This document shows, piece by piece, positions 52,263 through 61,025 of a stretch of 64,000 nt of DNA. The notes below the pieces were generated by a model. It had not been told where the DNA came from, did no database searches, and worked only from the letters and a program-made list of their open reading frames with translations. This stretch comes from Lysinibacillus sp. B2A1 (GTDB taxonomy: Bacteria; Bacillota; Bacilli; Bacillales_A; Planococcaceae), in assembly GCA_002973635.1 (NCBI GenBank), contig CP027224.1:1994501-2058500 (forward strand). The letters run 5' to 3'. A program made the position numbers and the translations under genes. Numbering within the stretch: the stretch's first letter is position 1; each line of letters begins with the position of its first letter.

Positions 52263-52604
52263 GTGAGTGAAGAAAAAAAGCGATTTATACAGGAGTTTGT
52301 GCCCGGGAAGCAACTAACATTAAGTCATCTAATCGCTAATCCAGATCCTGATATGTTTCAAAAGCTTGGAATTCAAGAAGCAGGTGCGCTCGGCATTATG
52401 ACATGTACACCTAGTGAAACAGTGATTATTGCTGGTGATTTAGCCACAAAGTCGGCCAATGTAAAACTAGGCTTTCTAGATCGCTTTACAGGTAGCCTAG
52501 TGATTGTTGGTAGTGTCTCTGAGGTGGAAATGGCGATGTTAGAAATTAATCGTTTTTTATCAGAGATGCTCGGCTATACACCATCAAAAATAACAAAGTC
52601 ATAG
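52263..52604 (+). CDS. eutS: microcompartment shell protein EutS
   Basis: 113 residues from GTG 52263 behind AAAGAGGTGATG. The BMC-H domain is of the circularly permuted type found in EutS/PduU: N-terminal RFIQEFVPGKQLTLSHLIAN, then IQEAGALGIMTCTPSETVII, DLATKSANVKLGFLDRFTGS and VSEVEMAMLEINRFLSEMLG. Hexamers tile facets of the ethanolamine microcompartment; the bent hexamer of EutS is placed at shell edges. Length is normal. Confidence 0.95.
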   Translation: MSEEKKRFIQEFVPGKQLTLSHLIANPDPDMFQKLGIQEAGALGIMTCTPSETVIIAGDLATKSANVKLGFLDRFTGSLVIVGSVSEVEMAMLEINRFLSEMLGYTPSKITKS

Positions 52605-52617
52605 GATGTGCTGCCAT

Positions 52618-53115
52618 ATGAAAAATCGAGTAATGATAATAGGCGGTGTGCAAGCAGGTAAGTCGACGCTAATGAACGCATTATTAGGAAAAGATAGACA
52701 AGCCCAAAAAACACAGGCACTCGTTTTTGATGACTGGATTGTAGATACACCCGGAGAATATATTGAAAATCCGATGTATTACCGAAATATTATGGCCACA
52801 TCACTTGAAGTGACGCATGTGATTTATTTGCAGGATGCAACTTCATCAAGGAGTGTTTTCCCTCCACAATTTAGCTTAGGCATTCCAAAGATTCAAATTG
52901 GCGTGATAACAAAAATTGATGCACCTCTTGCTGATGTGGATAGAGCAACCGCACTATTACAAAAGGTCATGACACATGGTCCTATTGTCAAAACCTCTTC
53001 ATGGCAAAATCTTGGTATTGAGTTGATTGCACCACTTATTGAGCTCAATACTGATGAAGAAATTCGCCAATTTGTCAAGGATCGTGATAGCCCTTATCTC
53101 ATGTATAGCCCTTAA
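52618..53115 (+). CDS. eutP: EutP, GTPase-like protein
   Basis: 165 residues from ATG 52618; an upstream ATG at 52606 overlaps the weak ribosome binding site. Ras-like P-loop fold: RVMIIGGVQAGKSTLMNALL (G1), WIVDTPGEYIENPMYYRNIM (G3), and GVITKIDAPLADVD (G4). EutP in Firmicutes has been linked to acetate kinase-type activity or to nucleotide-dependent assistance of the lyase; the sequence alone does not decide. It stands between eutS and eutA as part of the operon. Confidence 0.92.
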   Translation: MKNRVMIIGGVQAGKSTLMNALLGKDRQAQKTQALVFDDWIVDTPGEYIENPMYYRNIMATSLEVTHVIYLQDATSSRSVFPPQFSLGIPKIQIGVITKIDAPLADVDRATALLQKVMTHGPIVKTSSWQNLGIELIAPLIELNTDEEIRQFVKDRDSPYLMYSP

Positions 53116-53135
53116 CGGCGAGAGGGAGGAGTAAG

Positions 53136-54560
53136 TTGAAGACAGAAAAAATTTATAGTGCAGGCATTGATATTGGAACTAGTACAACAAAAATGGTTGT
53201 TAGTAGTTTTCTGTTGAAGAATGTTGCGGGGATAACACATGTACCACGGATAGAAATTATTGAAAAAAAGGTGTTACATCAAAGTCCTATTATTAAAACA
53301 CCATTTATCAATCATGAAATTATTGATATGGAAAAGATCGAACAATTTATATTTCAGCAATATCAGCTTGCTCACATCTCACCAGCAGAAATCTCAACAG
53401 GCGCCATTATTATTACAGGTGAATCTGCTACGAAGGAAAATGCCAGTGAGGTTATTCATGCAATTTCAGACTCAGCCGGTCATTTTTTAGTGGCAACTGC
53501 TGGGCCTGATTTAGAAGGAATTATTGCTGCTAAAGGTGCAGGTACAGTACAACAGTCCAAAAATACTGCAAAAGTCATTGCGAATATTGATATCGGTGGC
53601 GGTACCGCGAATATTGCGGTTATGCAGTTTGGTGAAGTTATTGGTACATGCACACTTCATGTTGGTGGGAGGCTCATAGAATTTCATGATGGTAAAGTTC
53701 AATCGATTTCACCACCAATTAAGAAGCTGATGGAAAGGTGGTCACACCCTTTACAGCTTGGTGATTCAGCTAGTGATGCTCGTGTGGCACAGCTAATTCA
53801 AGAATTGGTAAGCACATTAGTAAAAACGCTAAATGGTCAATTAACAGATGAGCAACATCCATTACTGTTAGGTCATTTACCAAATTGGACTAAGCCAGTT
53901 GATGCTATTGTCTTTTCTGGTGGTGTAGCTTCCTGTATCTATGAAAATAATTGTACACAGCGTCAGTATGATGATATCGGCGAAAGTTTAGCGAAAATAT
54001 TAGTACAACATGAGCAGCTACAATCATTTTTATGGCTACAGCCTGAAGAAACTGCTCGTGCAACGGTAACGGGTGCAGGTATGCAAACAACAGAAATAAG
54101 CGGAGCAACCATTCAGGTGGATGAAGATGTACTACCACTAAAAAATGTGCCAGTATTCAATTGCCATATGAGTACAGCTACAAAAGCATTTGATGAGACG
54201 GTAAAGATGGCAGTGGAAAGAGCAGATGCCTTATTTTCCACACAGGACAATCGTTCACCATTTGCCCTCTATTTTAGCGAGTTACCGTATTTAAACTTTC
54301 ATGATGTACATGCATTATGTGAGGCCATTTTACAGCACTTGGCAACAAGATGCTCCAAGGAAATACCAATTATCATAGTCATTCAATCAGATTATGCAAA
54401 GATTATTGGGCAAACCATTCACGCAATTAATTCAACGGTTCCAATTATTTGTATTGATCAAATTAAAGTGGAGACTGGTGATTACATCGACATCGGAGAG
54501 GTTCTGCCATCTGGCGTTGTTCCTGTTGTTGTAAAAACTCTTGCCTTCCACTCAAAGTAA
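53136..54560 (+). CDS. eutA: ethanolamine ammonia-lyase reactivating factor EutA
   Basis: 474 residues from TTG behind GAGGAGT. Actin/Hsp70-like ATPase fold: SAGIDIGTSTTKMVVSSFLL (phosphate 1), GAIIITGESATKENASEVIH, NIDIGGGTANIAVMQFGEVI (phosphate 2) and IVFSGGVASCIYENN (adenosine region). EutA removes inactivated cobalamin from the lyase so that it can be reloaded with adenosylcobalamin. Length matches the family (467 in enterics). It ends 11 bases before eutB, giving a lyase-plus-chaperone block. Confidence 0.95.
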   Translation: MKTEKIYSAGIDIGTSTTKMVVSSFLLKNVAGITHVPRIEIIEKKVLHQSPIIKTPFINHEIIDMEKIEQFIFQQYQLAHISPAEISTGAIIITGESATKENASEVIHAISDSAGHFLVATAGPDLEGIIAAKGAGTVQQSKNTAKVIANIDIGGGTANIAVMQFGEVIGTCTLHVGGRLIEFHDGKVQSISPPIKKLMERWSHPLQLGDSASDARVAQLIQELVSTLVKTLNGQLTDEQHPLLLGHLPNWTKPVDAIVFSGGVASCIYENNCTQRQYDDIGESLAKILVQHEQLQSFLWLQPEETARATVTGAGMQTTEISGATIQVDEDVLPLKNVPVFNCHMSTATKAFDETVKMAVERADALFSTQDNRSPFALYFSELPYLNFHDVHALCEAILQHLATRCSKEIPIIIVIQSDYAKIIGQTIHAINSTVPIICIDQIKVETGDYIDIGEVLPSGVVPVVVKTLAFHSK

Positions 54561-54571
54561 GGAGGATGAAT

Positions 54572-55936
54572 GTGAATCTATCGGTAATATTTGGTGGAGA
54601 AAAATACAATTTTAAATCATTAAAAGATGTCATGGCTAAGGCCAATGAAGAAAAATCAGGCGATCAGCTGGCTGGTATTGCAGCTGAAACCGTTCAACAA
54701 CGTATCGCAGCAAAGGCTGTGCTAAGTGAGCTTTTAGTAAAGGATATCCGAGAGAATCCATTAGTGCCGCAAGAAAATGATGAAGTTTCACGCATTATTG
54801 AGGGCGACATAAATGAGCAAATATACGGAGAAATCAAAAACTGGAGCATTGAGCAGCTACGCGAATACATTTTATCGAATGATACTGGTGATCGTGAGTT
54901 AAAGCGTTTAAGCAAAGGCATGAATTCTGAAATTATTGCTGCTGTCACGAAGCTTATGTCCAATTTAGACCTAGTCCATGCAGCCAATAAAGTAGAAATA
55001 TTGTCAACTTGTAATATTACGATTGGACAAAAGGGCACTCTTTCATCTCGATTGCAGCCCAACCATCCAACAGACAATATAGACGGCATTATTGCCTCCC
55101 TAAAAGAAGGTCTGTCCTATGGTATTGGGGATGCTGTTATCGGCATAAATCCAGTGGATGATTCTGTTGAAAGTGTCAAAAAAGTTTTAACTGCCACAAA
55201 AGAATTTATCAATGATTGGTCGATTCCTACTCAAAACTGTGTGTTGGCACATATCACAACACAAATGAAGGCCATTAAGCAAGGAGCACCAGCGGACATG
55301 ATTTTCCAAAGTATTGCTGGAACAGAAATAGCTAACCGTTCCTTTGGTATTTCTGCTGACTTAATTAGGGAAGCAGAGGAGCTTGTTAAGAAGCAAGGCA
55401 CTGGTACTGGTCCGAATTTATTTTACTTTGAAACAGGACAGGGCTCAGAACTTTCAGCAGAGGCACATATGGGAATTGACCAAGTAACCCTTGAATCACG
55501 TAATTATGGATTTGCAAGACATTTTAATCCTTATATCGTTAATACGGTTGTTGGCTTTATTGGACCTGAGTATTTATACAATAACAAACAGGTTATACGT
55601 GCTGGTTTAGAAGATCACTTTATGGGCAAAATGCACGGCATCCCAATGGGTGTTGATATTTGTTATACAAACCATATTAAGGCAGATCAAAATGATGTTG
55701 AGGATTTAAGTGTTTTACTAACAGCGGCTGGTGTCAACTTTATTATTGCTGCACCTATGGGCGATGATGTCATGCTGAACTATCAGTCAATGAGCTTCCA
55801 TGATGTTGCTACATTACTTCAAACATTTGGTAAAAAACCAGCGCCTGAATATTTGGCATGGCTTGAGAAAATGGGCATTTATGAAAATGGTCGTCTTTCA
55901 GCAAGAGCGGGCGATTTATCTTTATTTGAAAGGTAG
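54572..55936 (+). CDS. eutB: ethanolamine ammonia-lyase large subunit EutB
   Basis: 454 residues from GTG 54572, 6 bases after AAGGAGG; this start aligns with the usual M(K)L beginning of EutB, while ATG 54566 abuts the ribosome binding site. TIM-barrel subunit carrying the active site: FKSLKDVMAKANEEKSGDQL, ITIGQKGTLSSRLQPNHPTD, GDAVIGINPVDDSVESV, LFYFETGQGSELSAEAHMGI, VVGFIGPEYLYNNKQVIRAG and GIPMGVDICYTNHIKADQND. With EutC and adenosylcobalamin it turns ethanolamine into acetaldehyde and ammonia inside the microcompartment. Confidence 0.97.
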   Translation: MNLSVIFGGEKYNFKSLKDVMAKANEEKSGDQLAGIAAETVQQRIAAKAVLSELLVKDIRENPLVPQENDEVSRIIEGDINEQIYGEIKNWSIEQLREYILSNDTGDRELKRLSKGMNSEIIAAVTKLMSNLDLVHAANKVEILSTCNITIGQKGTLSSRLQPNHPTDNIDGIIASLKEGLSYGIGDAVIGINPVDDSVESVKKVLTATKEFINDWSIPTQNCVLAHITTQMKAIKQGAPADMIFQSIAGTEIANRSFGISADLIREAEELVKKQGTGTGPNLFYFETGQGSELSAEAHMGIDQVTLESRNYGFARHFNPYIVNTVVGFIGPEYLYNNKQVIRAGLEDHFMGKMHGIPMGVDICYTNHIKADQNDVEDLSVLLTAAGVNFIIAAPMGDDVMLNYQSMSFHDVATLLQTFGKKPAPEYLAWLEKMGIYENGRLSARAGDLSLFER

Positions 55937-55945
55937 GTGAGTCCA

Positions 55946-56962
55946 TTGAATGAACAATTAGTATCAATGATTACACAGCTTGTGGTAGAAAAGCTGGGGA
56001 ATAATGTGTCAGATAAATCTACAAATCAGACAATTGTAGAAGCTGAGGAACCGAAGGAAACACTTATAAAAATTTATGATACGGCAACAAAATGGCCAGA
56101 GGAAGTGCCAAGTTCAATCGAATCAAATGAACCATTAATTAAGCTTTATCAACAAGAATCGTTCCAGCAAGAGAGTTCGCATGACAAAGAAAGTTACTAT
56201 GAACCTGCTTATAACGAAGCAGCTATTCAACCCTTTAGCTTTGAAGCAGATGAAGTGTCAGAAAGTGTACAAGCAGCAAAACAACATACTCCTGCAAGAA
56301 TTGGTGTTGGCAGAGCTGGAACAAGACCTAAAACAAAAACATGGTTAAAATTTCGACTCGATCACGCAGCAGCAGTAGATGCGGTTTATGGTGAAGTGAC
56401 AGAGGGACTGTTACAAAAGCTGAATGTCTTTCAAGTGACAACAAAGGTAACAGATAAGGAAGAATACATTACAAGACCAGATTTAGGTCGTCGTTTATCA
56501 GATGACGGAAAAGCATTGATTCAATCCAAATGCAAACAAAATCCAAAGGTTCAAATTATTATTTCAAACGGGTTAAGTGCTAGTGCGATTGAAGAAAATG
56601 TGCAGGATGTTTATTTAGCGCTACAGCAAAGTCTTAGCAATTTAAATATTGAAATTGGTACGACATTCTATATTGATAAAGGGCGAGTGGCATTAATGGA
56701 TGAAATTGGTGAGATTTTACAGCCCGAGGTCATCGTTTATTTAATTGGTGAGCGTCCAGGACTTGTATCAGCTGAATCAATGAGTGCTTATTTATGCTAT
56801 AAGCCAAGAATTGGCACAGTAGAGGCTGAGCGAATGGTGATTTCAAACATTCACAAAGGTGGTATCCCGCCATTAGAGGCTGGAGCGTATCTAGGTACAG
56901 TCGTACAAAAAATCCTGCAATATCAGGCGAGTGGCGTAGATCTTGTCGCTAAAGAAGGTTAG
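55946..56962 (+). CDS. eutC: ethanolamine ammonia-lyase small subunit EutC with a long acidic linker
   Basis: 338 residues from TTG 55946 behind AGGTGAG. Residues 1-20 (MNEQLVSMITQLVVEKLGNN) form an amphipathic helix of the encapsulation-peptide type known for EutC. A long acidic, poorly conserved linker follows (~25-105; EEPKETLIKI, PEEVPSSIES, FSFEADEVSESV). The catalytic subunit begins near TPARIGVGRAGTRPKTKTWL, with FRLDHAAAVDAVYGEV, DYLTRPDLGRR-like YITRPDLGRRLSDDGKAL, VIVYLIGERPGLVSAESMSA and MVISNIHKGGIPPLEAGAYL. Enteric EutC is ~295 residues; the excess is the linker. It binds cobalamin together with EutB. Confidence 0.95.
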   Translation: MNEQLVSMITQLVVEKLGNNVSDKSTNQTIVEAEEPKETLIKIYDTATKWPEEVPSSIESNEPLIKLYQQESFQQESSHDKESYYEPAYNEAAIQPFSFEADEVSESVQAAKQHTPARIGVGRAGTRPKTKTWLKFRLDHAAAVDAVYGEVTEGLLQKLNVFQVTTKVTDKEEYITRPDLGRRLSDDGKALIQSKCKQNPKVQIIISNGLSASAIEENVQDVYLALQQSLSNLNIEIGTTFYIDKGRVALMDEIGEILQPEVIVYLIGERPGLVSAESMSAYLCYKPRIGTVEAERMVISNIHKGGIPPLEAGAYLGTVVQKILQYQASGVDLVAKEG

Positions 56963-56973
56963 GAGGCCAAAAG

Positions 56974-57624
56974 ATGATACCTCAAAAAATAATGGCACAA
57001 ATTTTGGCGATGCAAACAATTCCAAGAGTGAATAGTGAATTAGCAGAGCAGCTAGATTTAAAGCCAAATCATCATAGTATTGGGCTTGTAACATTAACAA
57101 TTGATGATGTTGGCTACGTTGCCTTAGATGAGGCAACAAAAAAAGCAGCTGTAGAGGTTGTCTATGCGAAAAGCTTTTATGCAGGAGCAGCCCATTCATC
57201 TGGACCATTGTCAGGCGAAGTCATAGGTATTATTGCTGGAAGCTCACCTGATGAAATTCGTAGTGGCTTGGATGCTATTCAACAGAAAATTCAATTTGAT
57301 ACGTATTTTGAAGCCATTAATCACAATGAAAATCATGCTCTTTTTGCTCATACCGTAGCTAGCTGTGGGTCCTATCTTGCAGAACTAGCAAATGTAGAGG
57401 TGGGTACAGCGCTTGCATACTTAATTGCCCCACCACTTGAGGCTGTAGTTGGTTTAGATGCAGCCCTAAAGGCAGCAGATGTTGAGCTAAAGGTTTTCTT
57501 TGGCCCTCCCTCTGAAACTAATTTTGGTGGCGGTTTATTAAGTGGAAGTCAATCTTCTTGTGAAGCAGCAGCTAATGCTTTTAGAGAAGCCATTGAAAAT
57601 TTAGCAAGAAACCCAGTGATTTAG
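56974..57624 (+). CDS. eutL: microcompartment trimeric shell protein EutL
   Basis: 216 residues, ATG behind TTAGGAGG. Two fused BMC domains of the EutL type (PNHHSIGLVTLTIDDVGYVA, VEVVYAKSFYAGAAHSSGPL, GEVIGIIAGSSPDEIRSGLD, and in the second half AHTVASCGSYLAELANVEVG, AYLIAPPLEAVVGLDAALKA). EutL trimers have a large gated pore that may pass cofactors such as cobalamin. Length is normal (219 in enterics). The gene directly follows eutC. Confidence 0.95.
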   Translation: MIPQKIMAQILAMQTIPRVNSELAEQLDLKPNHHSIGLVTLTIDDVGYVALDEATKKAAVEVVYAKSFYAGAAHSSGPLSGEVIGIIAGSSPDEIRSGLDAIQQKIQFDTYFEAINHNENHALFAHTVASCGSYLAELANVEVGTALAYLIAPPLEAVVGLDAALKAADVELKVFFGPPSETNFGGGLLSGSQSSCEAAANAFREAIENLARNPVI

Positions 57625-57639
57625 AAAGGAGTCGGCTTT

Positions 57640-59130
57640 ATGTCTACATTAGATAAAGATTTATTAGCAATTCAGGAAATGAGAGATGCCGTTAAACATG
57701 CCAATACAGCCCAAGCTGCCTATATGCAATTTTCTCAGCAGCAGGTAGACAGTATTGTCAAAGCTGTTGCCGATGCAGCATTTAAAGAAGCGGATCGCTT
57801 AGCTAAAATGGCTGTGCAAGAAACAGGGATGGGTATCCCAAATCATAAAAAGATGAAAAATGAAGTGGCTTCAAGAGATGTCTATGAGGATATTAAAGAA
57901 TTAAAAACAGTTGGTATCGTAGGCTATGACCGTATGAAGAAAGTTGCAGAGATTGCTAGTCCCTTTGGAGTGATTGCAGGTATTGTGCCAACGACAAATC
58001 CAACATCTACAGCCATCTTTAAAACGCTAATTTCATTAAAAACAAGAAATGGTTTAGTGCTTAGCCCACATCCATATGCTGTGAAATGTACGAAAGAGGC
58101 TTTAGATATTTGTCGAGTAGCTGCTGAGAAGGCAGGTGCACCAGAAGGCTTATTGCAATGCTTAACAATGTCTTCAATGGAGGCTACGCAGCAGCTAATG
58201 AAGCATCCAGATATTCACTTAATTCTAGCGACTGGTGGCGGAGCATTAGTAAAAGCAGCCTACAGTTCAGGAAAACCCGCTTATGGGGTAGGACCAGGAA
58301 ATGTTCCAGCGTATATTGAAAAGTCTGCGAACATTCAAAAATCCGTGCGACAACTTGTGCAAAGTAAGTCATTTGATAATGGCACAATTTGTGCAACAGA
58401 ACAGGCCATTATTGTGGATAGGGTGATTGCTGAACAAGTACAGACGGAATTAAAGAAAAACGGTGCCTATTTATTAAATGCTGAAGAAAAAGTTAAAATG
58501 GAAAAATTGATTTCACCTGTTCCTGGAAAGGTTAATCCACAAATCGTCGGTAAATCAGCTACTTGCTTAGCGGATTCAGTTGGCATCACTGTACCAGAGG
58601 ATACAAAAGTACTTGTTGGGTTGGAAACGATGATTGGTAAAAATATTCCGTTTTCGCTTGAAAAACTATCACCAATCTTTGCTCTCTATATAGTAGAAAA
58701 CAGTACAGAAGCGAAGCAAGTCATGATTGACCTATTAAATATTGGTGGACGTGGACATTCATGCTCGATTCACACTGAAAATGCAGCATTAGCTGAACAA
58801 TTCTCTGTAGAATTACCTGTCTCACGTATTGTAGTCAATACATTATCATCTATCGGTGCGGTAGGTGGCACAACAGGATTAGCACCATCATTTACATTAG
58901 GCTGTGGTACATTTGGCGGTAATATCACGTCGGATAACATTACAGCAAGACATCTAATTAATATTAAACGTATGGCTTACGGTATAAAGGATGTAGAAGT
59001 ACCAAAACCAGAATTTGAAGTACAGTCAGTCGTAGAGTCAGTTGTATCACAAGAGCCTGCTCTCGATACAACAATGGTTCAACAAATCGTTGATCAGGTA
59101 TTAAAACAAATCACATTACAAAATAAATAA
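57640..59130 (+). CDS. eutE: CoA-acylating acetaldehyde dehydrogenase EutE, C-terminal encapsulation helix
   Basis: 496 residues, ATG behind GAAAGGAG. Aldehyde dehydrogenase fold: GVIAGIVPTTNPTSTAIFKT, ILATGGGALVKAAYSSGKPA, GVGPGNVPAYIEKSANI, and the catalytic Cys251 in FDNGTICATEQAI. It converts acetaldehyde, CoA and NAD to acetyl-CoA and NADH. Enteric EutE carries its encapsulation peptide at the N-terminus. Here the N-terminus begins almost directly with the core, and a linker plus amphipathic helix (TTMVQQIVDQVLKQITLQNK) lies at the very C-terminus, likely doing the same job. Confidence 0.95.
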   Translation: MSTLDKDLLAIQEMRDAVKHANTAQAAYMQFSQQQVDSIVKAVADAAFKEADRLAKMAVQETGMGIPNHKKMKNEVASRDVYEDIKELKTVGIVGYDRMKKVAEIASPFGVIAGIVPTTNPTSTAIFKTLISLKTRNGLVLSPHPYAVKCTKEALDICRVAAEKAGAPEGLLQCLTMSSMEATQQLMKHPDIHLILATGGGALVKAAYSSGKPAYGVGPGNVPAYIEKSANIQKSVRQLVQSKSFDNGTICATEQAIIVDRVIAEQVQTELKKNGAYLLNAEEKVKMEKLISPVPGKVNPQIVGKSATCLADSVGITVPEDTKVLVGLETMIGKNIPFSLEKLSPIFALYIVENSTEAKQVMIDLLNIGGRGHSCSIHTENAALAEQFSVELPVSRIVVNTLSSIGAVGGTTGLAPSFTLGCGTFGGNITSDNITARHLINIKRMAYGIKDVEVPKPEFEVQSVVESVVSQEPALDTTMVQQIVDQVLKQITLQNK

Positions 59131-59146
59131 TTTGGAGGAATGACAA

Positions 59147-59425
59147 ATGAGTACAGCATTAGGAATGGTAGAAACAAAAGGTTTGGTAGGAGCAATTGAA
59201 GCAGCAGACGCAATGGTAAAGGCAGCAAGCGTTAACTTAGTAGGTAAAGTACATGTTGGTGGCGGTATCGTGACAGTTCTTGTGCGTGGAGATGTAGGTG
59301 CAGTAAAAGCGGCAACAGATGCAGGTGCAGCAGCAGCTCAACGCGTAGGGGAGCTTCTATCAGTACATGTAATCCCACGTCCACACCACGAATTAGAAAT
59401 GATTTTACCAAAAGCTGAAGCTTAA
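59147..59425 (+). CDS. eutM: microcompartment hexameric shell protein EutM
   Basis: 92 residues, ATG behind TTGGAGGA. A single canonical BMC-H domain: [40 protein letters not shown] and [20 protein letters not shown]. It is the expected major facet protein of the shell. It is the most similar in the window to the BMC domain at 61303. Two hairpins follow the gene and may stabilise its 3' end for high expression. Confidence 0.95.
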   Translation: MSTALGMVETKGLVGAIEAADAMVKAASVNLVGKVHVGGGIVTVLVRGDVGAVKAATDAGAAAAQRVGELLSVHVIPRPHHELEMILPKAEA

Positions 59426-59470
59426 TTTTTTCAGCAATGAGAGCTGATCCAACTGAAGGAAAGCTCTCAT
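59414..59470 (+). promoter_or_regulatory. paired hairpins between eutM and pduL
   Basis: GCTGAA / TTCAGC (59414-59419, 59430-59435) and ATGAGAGCT / AGCTCTCAT (59437-59445, 59462-59470). An alternative stem TCAGC-AATGAGA-GCTGA overlaps both, so folds compete. There is no T run, so this is not a standard terminator. It may be a processing or attenuation element that lets eutM mRNA exceed the distal genes. Confidence 0.45.
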
Positions 59471-59516
59471 CTTGTCATCAAGTAACAACAATCCATGAAA
59501 TATAGAGGTGGCTAAT

Positions 59517-60107
59517 GTGACTACAGCGACAAAAACATTTCCAGTGGCCATTTCGGCTCGTCATATCCATCTAAGTGAAGCGGATTTACAGGCACTTTTT
59601 GGTCCAAATGCGACACTAACAAAGGAGTTTGACCTATCACAGCCAGGGCAATTTGCTGCGAAAGAGCGTGTCTCGATTGAGGGACCTAAAGGCATTATTC
59701 ATAATGTCCGTGTACTGGGTCCAGTAAGAGCAGCAACACAATTGGAAGTAAGCCGAACAGATGCAATGAAGCTAGGTGTGACACCTCCTTTAAGACAATC
59801 AGGTGATATTGACAACTCGGCAGGCATTAAAATTATTCATCAAGATAAAGAGTTAGTTATTCAACAAGGTGTAATCATCGCACAAGCACATATTCATATG
59901 ACAGAAGAAGATGCTAATGCATTGGAAGTGCACAATAATGAATTAGTATCTGTGGAAGTAGTAAGTGATCGACCTGTTACATTCCGTGGTGTTGTCGTAC
60001 GTGTTTCAAATGACTTTAGCCTTGAAATGCATATTGATACGGATGAAGCAAATGCTGGTTTTATTGAACAGCAAGCACAAGGAAAATTAGTAAAAGTATC
60101 ATCATAA
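59517..60107 (+). CDS. PduL-type phosphate acyltransferase, without encapsulation helix
   Basis: 196 residues from GTG 59517, behind GAGGTGG; an earlier GTG at 59508 is part of that site. Two PduL beta-barrel halves with the zinc-binding histidines: VAISARHIHLSEADLQALFG, LSQPGQFAAKERVSIEGPKG, VRVLGPVRAATQLEVSRTDA, and in the second half GVIIAQAHIHMTEEDANAL and SLEMHIDTDEANAGF. It moves the acetyl group between CoA and phosphate, yielding acetyl-phosphate for ATP or regenerating CoA. The protein begins straight with the catalytic fold, so no targeting helix is visible, unlike the next gene. Confidence 0.92.
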   Translation: MTTATKTFPVAISARHIHLSEADLQALFGPNATLTKEFDLSQPGQFAAKERVSIEGPKGIIHNVRVLGPVRAATQLEVSRTDAMKLGVTPPLRQSGDIDNSAGIKIIHQDKELVIQQGVIIAQAHIHMTEEDANALEVHNNELVSVEVVSDRPVTFRGVVVRVSNDFSLEMHIDTDEANAGFIEQQAQGKLVKVSS

Positions 60108-60119
60108 GGAGGAGGCAAG

Positions 60120-60989
60120 ATGCAAGAAAATTTAGTACAAAAGATTGTGGAAGAAGTTCTGCAACAAGTCTTAAAAAATCAATCTTCCCCTCTACATGAC
60201 GGTAAAATTCCGATTGGTGTATCCGCACGTCATGTTCATCTTGCGCAAGCAGAGGTGGAACAGCTATTTGGTGAGAATTATCAGCTTACACCAAAGTTTG
60301 AACTATCACAGCCAGGGCAATTTGCTGCGGAGGAAACAGTCGTAATTGCAGGTCCAAAAGGGTCGATTGAGCGTGTACGTATTCTGGGCCCAGCTCGTTC
60401 ATTGTCTCAAGTGGAAGTGAGCTGGACAGATGCCATGAAATTAGGAGTCAAGCCACCATTAAGAATTTCAGGTGATATACAAGGCTCTAGTCCAATTACA
60501 TTGATTGGTCCAAAAGGGAGTGTTGTGTTAAATGAAGGTCTTATTATAGCACAGGCACATATTCATATGTCCCCTACGGATAGTGCGAGATTCAATGTAG
60601 TAGATGGACAATCAGTACAAATCAAGGTAGAAGGTATCCGCCCAATGATATTCTCGAATGTGGGAATCCGTGTGTCAGAGCGTTATCGACTAGAGATGCA
60701 TATTGATACAGATGAGGCAAATGCAGGTTTAATTCAACAAGGAACACTTGCTGAAATCGTTCATCATCAGGTCAATGAGCAACCGATTTCTGTGAAAGAG
60801 CAGTCTCTAGTCGTAGCAAAAGTAGAAAAACCATCTGTCTATCATTATGACAAAAAGCTACTTTCACAAATAGAAGTGCTAGAAATAGAAGCGTGCGAAA
60901 TTGTTGTACCAAAGAAAACCATTGTGACAGCATTGGCTTATGATAAGCTGCGAGAGTTAAATAAAACATTAACGATCCGTTCAGAGTAA
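60120..60989 (+). CDS. second PduL-type phosphate acyltransferase, encapsulation helix and C-terminal extension
   Basis: 289 residues, ATG behind AAGGAGGAGG, 12 bases after its paralogue. Residues 1-20 (MQENLVQKIVEEVLQQVLKN) form an amphipathic encapsulation-type helix. Then follows a full PduL domain (IGVSARHVHLAQAEVEQLFG, LSQPGQFAAEETVVIAGPKG, GLIIAQAHIHMSPTDSARF, RLEMHIDTDEANAGL). About 75 further residues end with IEACEIVVPKKTIVTALAYD and KLRELNKTLTI, a motif that resembles the short PKGT-x-TPLA-type segments in other microcompartment-associated proteins. It is probably the lumenal enzyme that frees CoA for EutE, with the first copy outside. The extension's function is unknown. Confidence 0.9.
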   Translation: MQENLVQKIVEEVLQQVLKNQSSPLHDGKIPIGVSARHVHLAQAEVEQLFGENYQLTPKFELSQPGQFAAEETVVIAGPKGSIERVRILGPARSLSQVEVSWTDAMKLGVKPPLRISGDIQGSSPITLIGPKGSVVLNEGLIIAQAHIHMSPTDSARFNVVDGQSVQIKVEGIRPMIFSNVGIRVSERYRLEMHIDTDEANAGLIQQGTLAEIVHHQVNEQPISVKEQSLVVAKVEKPSVYHYDKKLLSQIEVLEIEACEIVVPKKTIVTALAYDKLRELNKTLTIRSE

Positions 60990-61025
60990 TAAGACAATCC
61001 GTGTAGCATAAAGAGGGTGAAGTTC

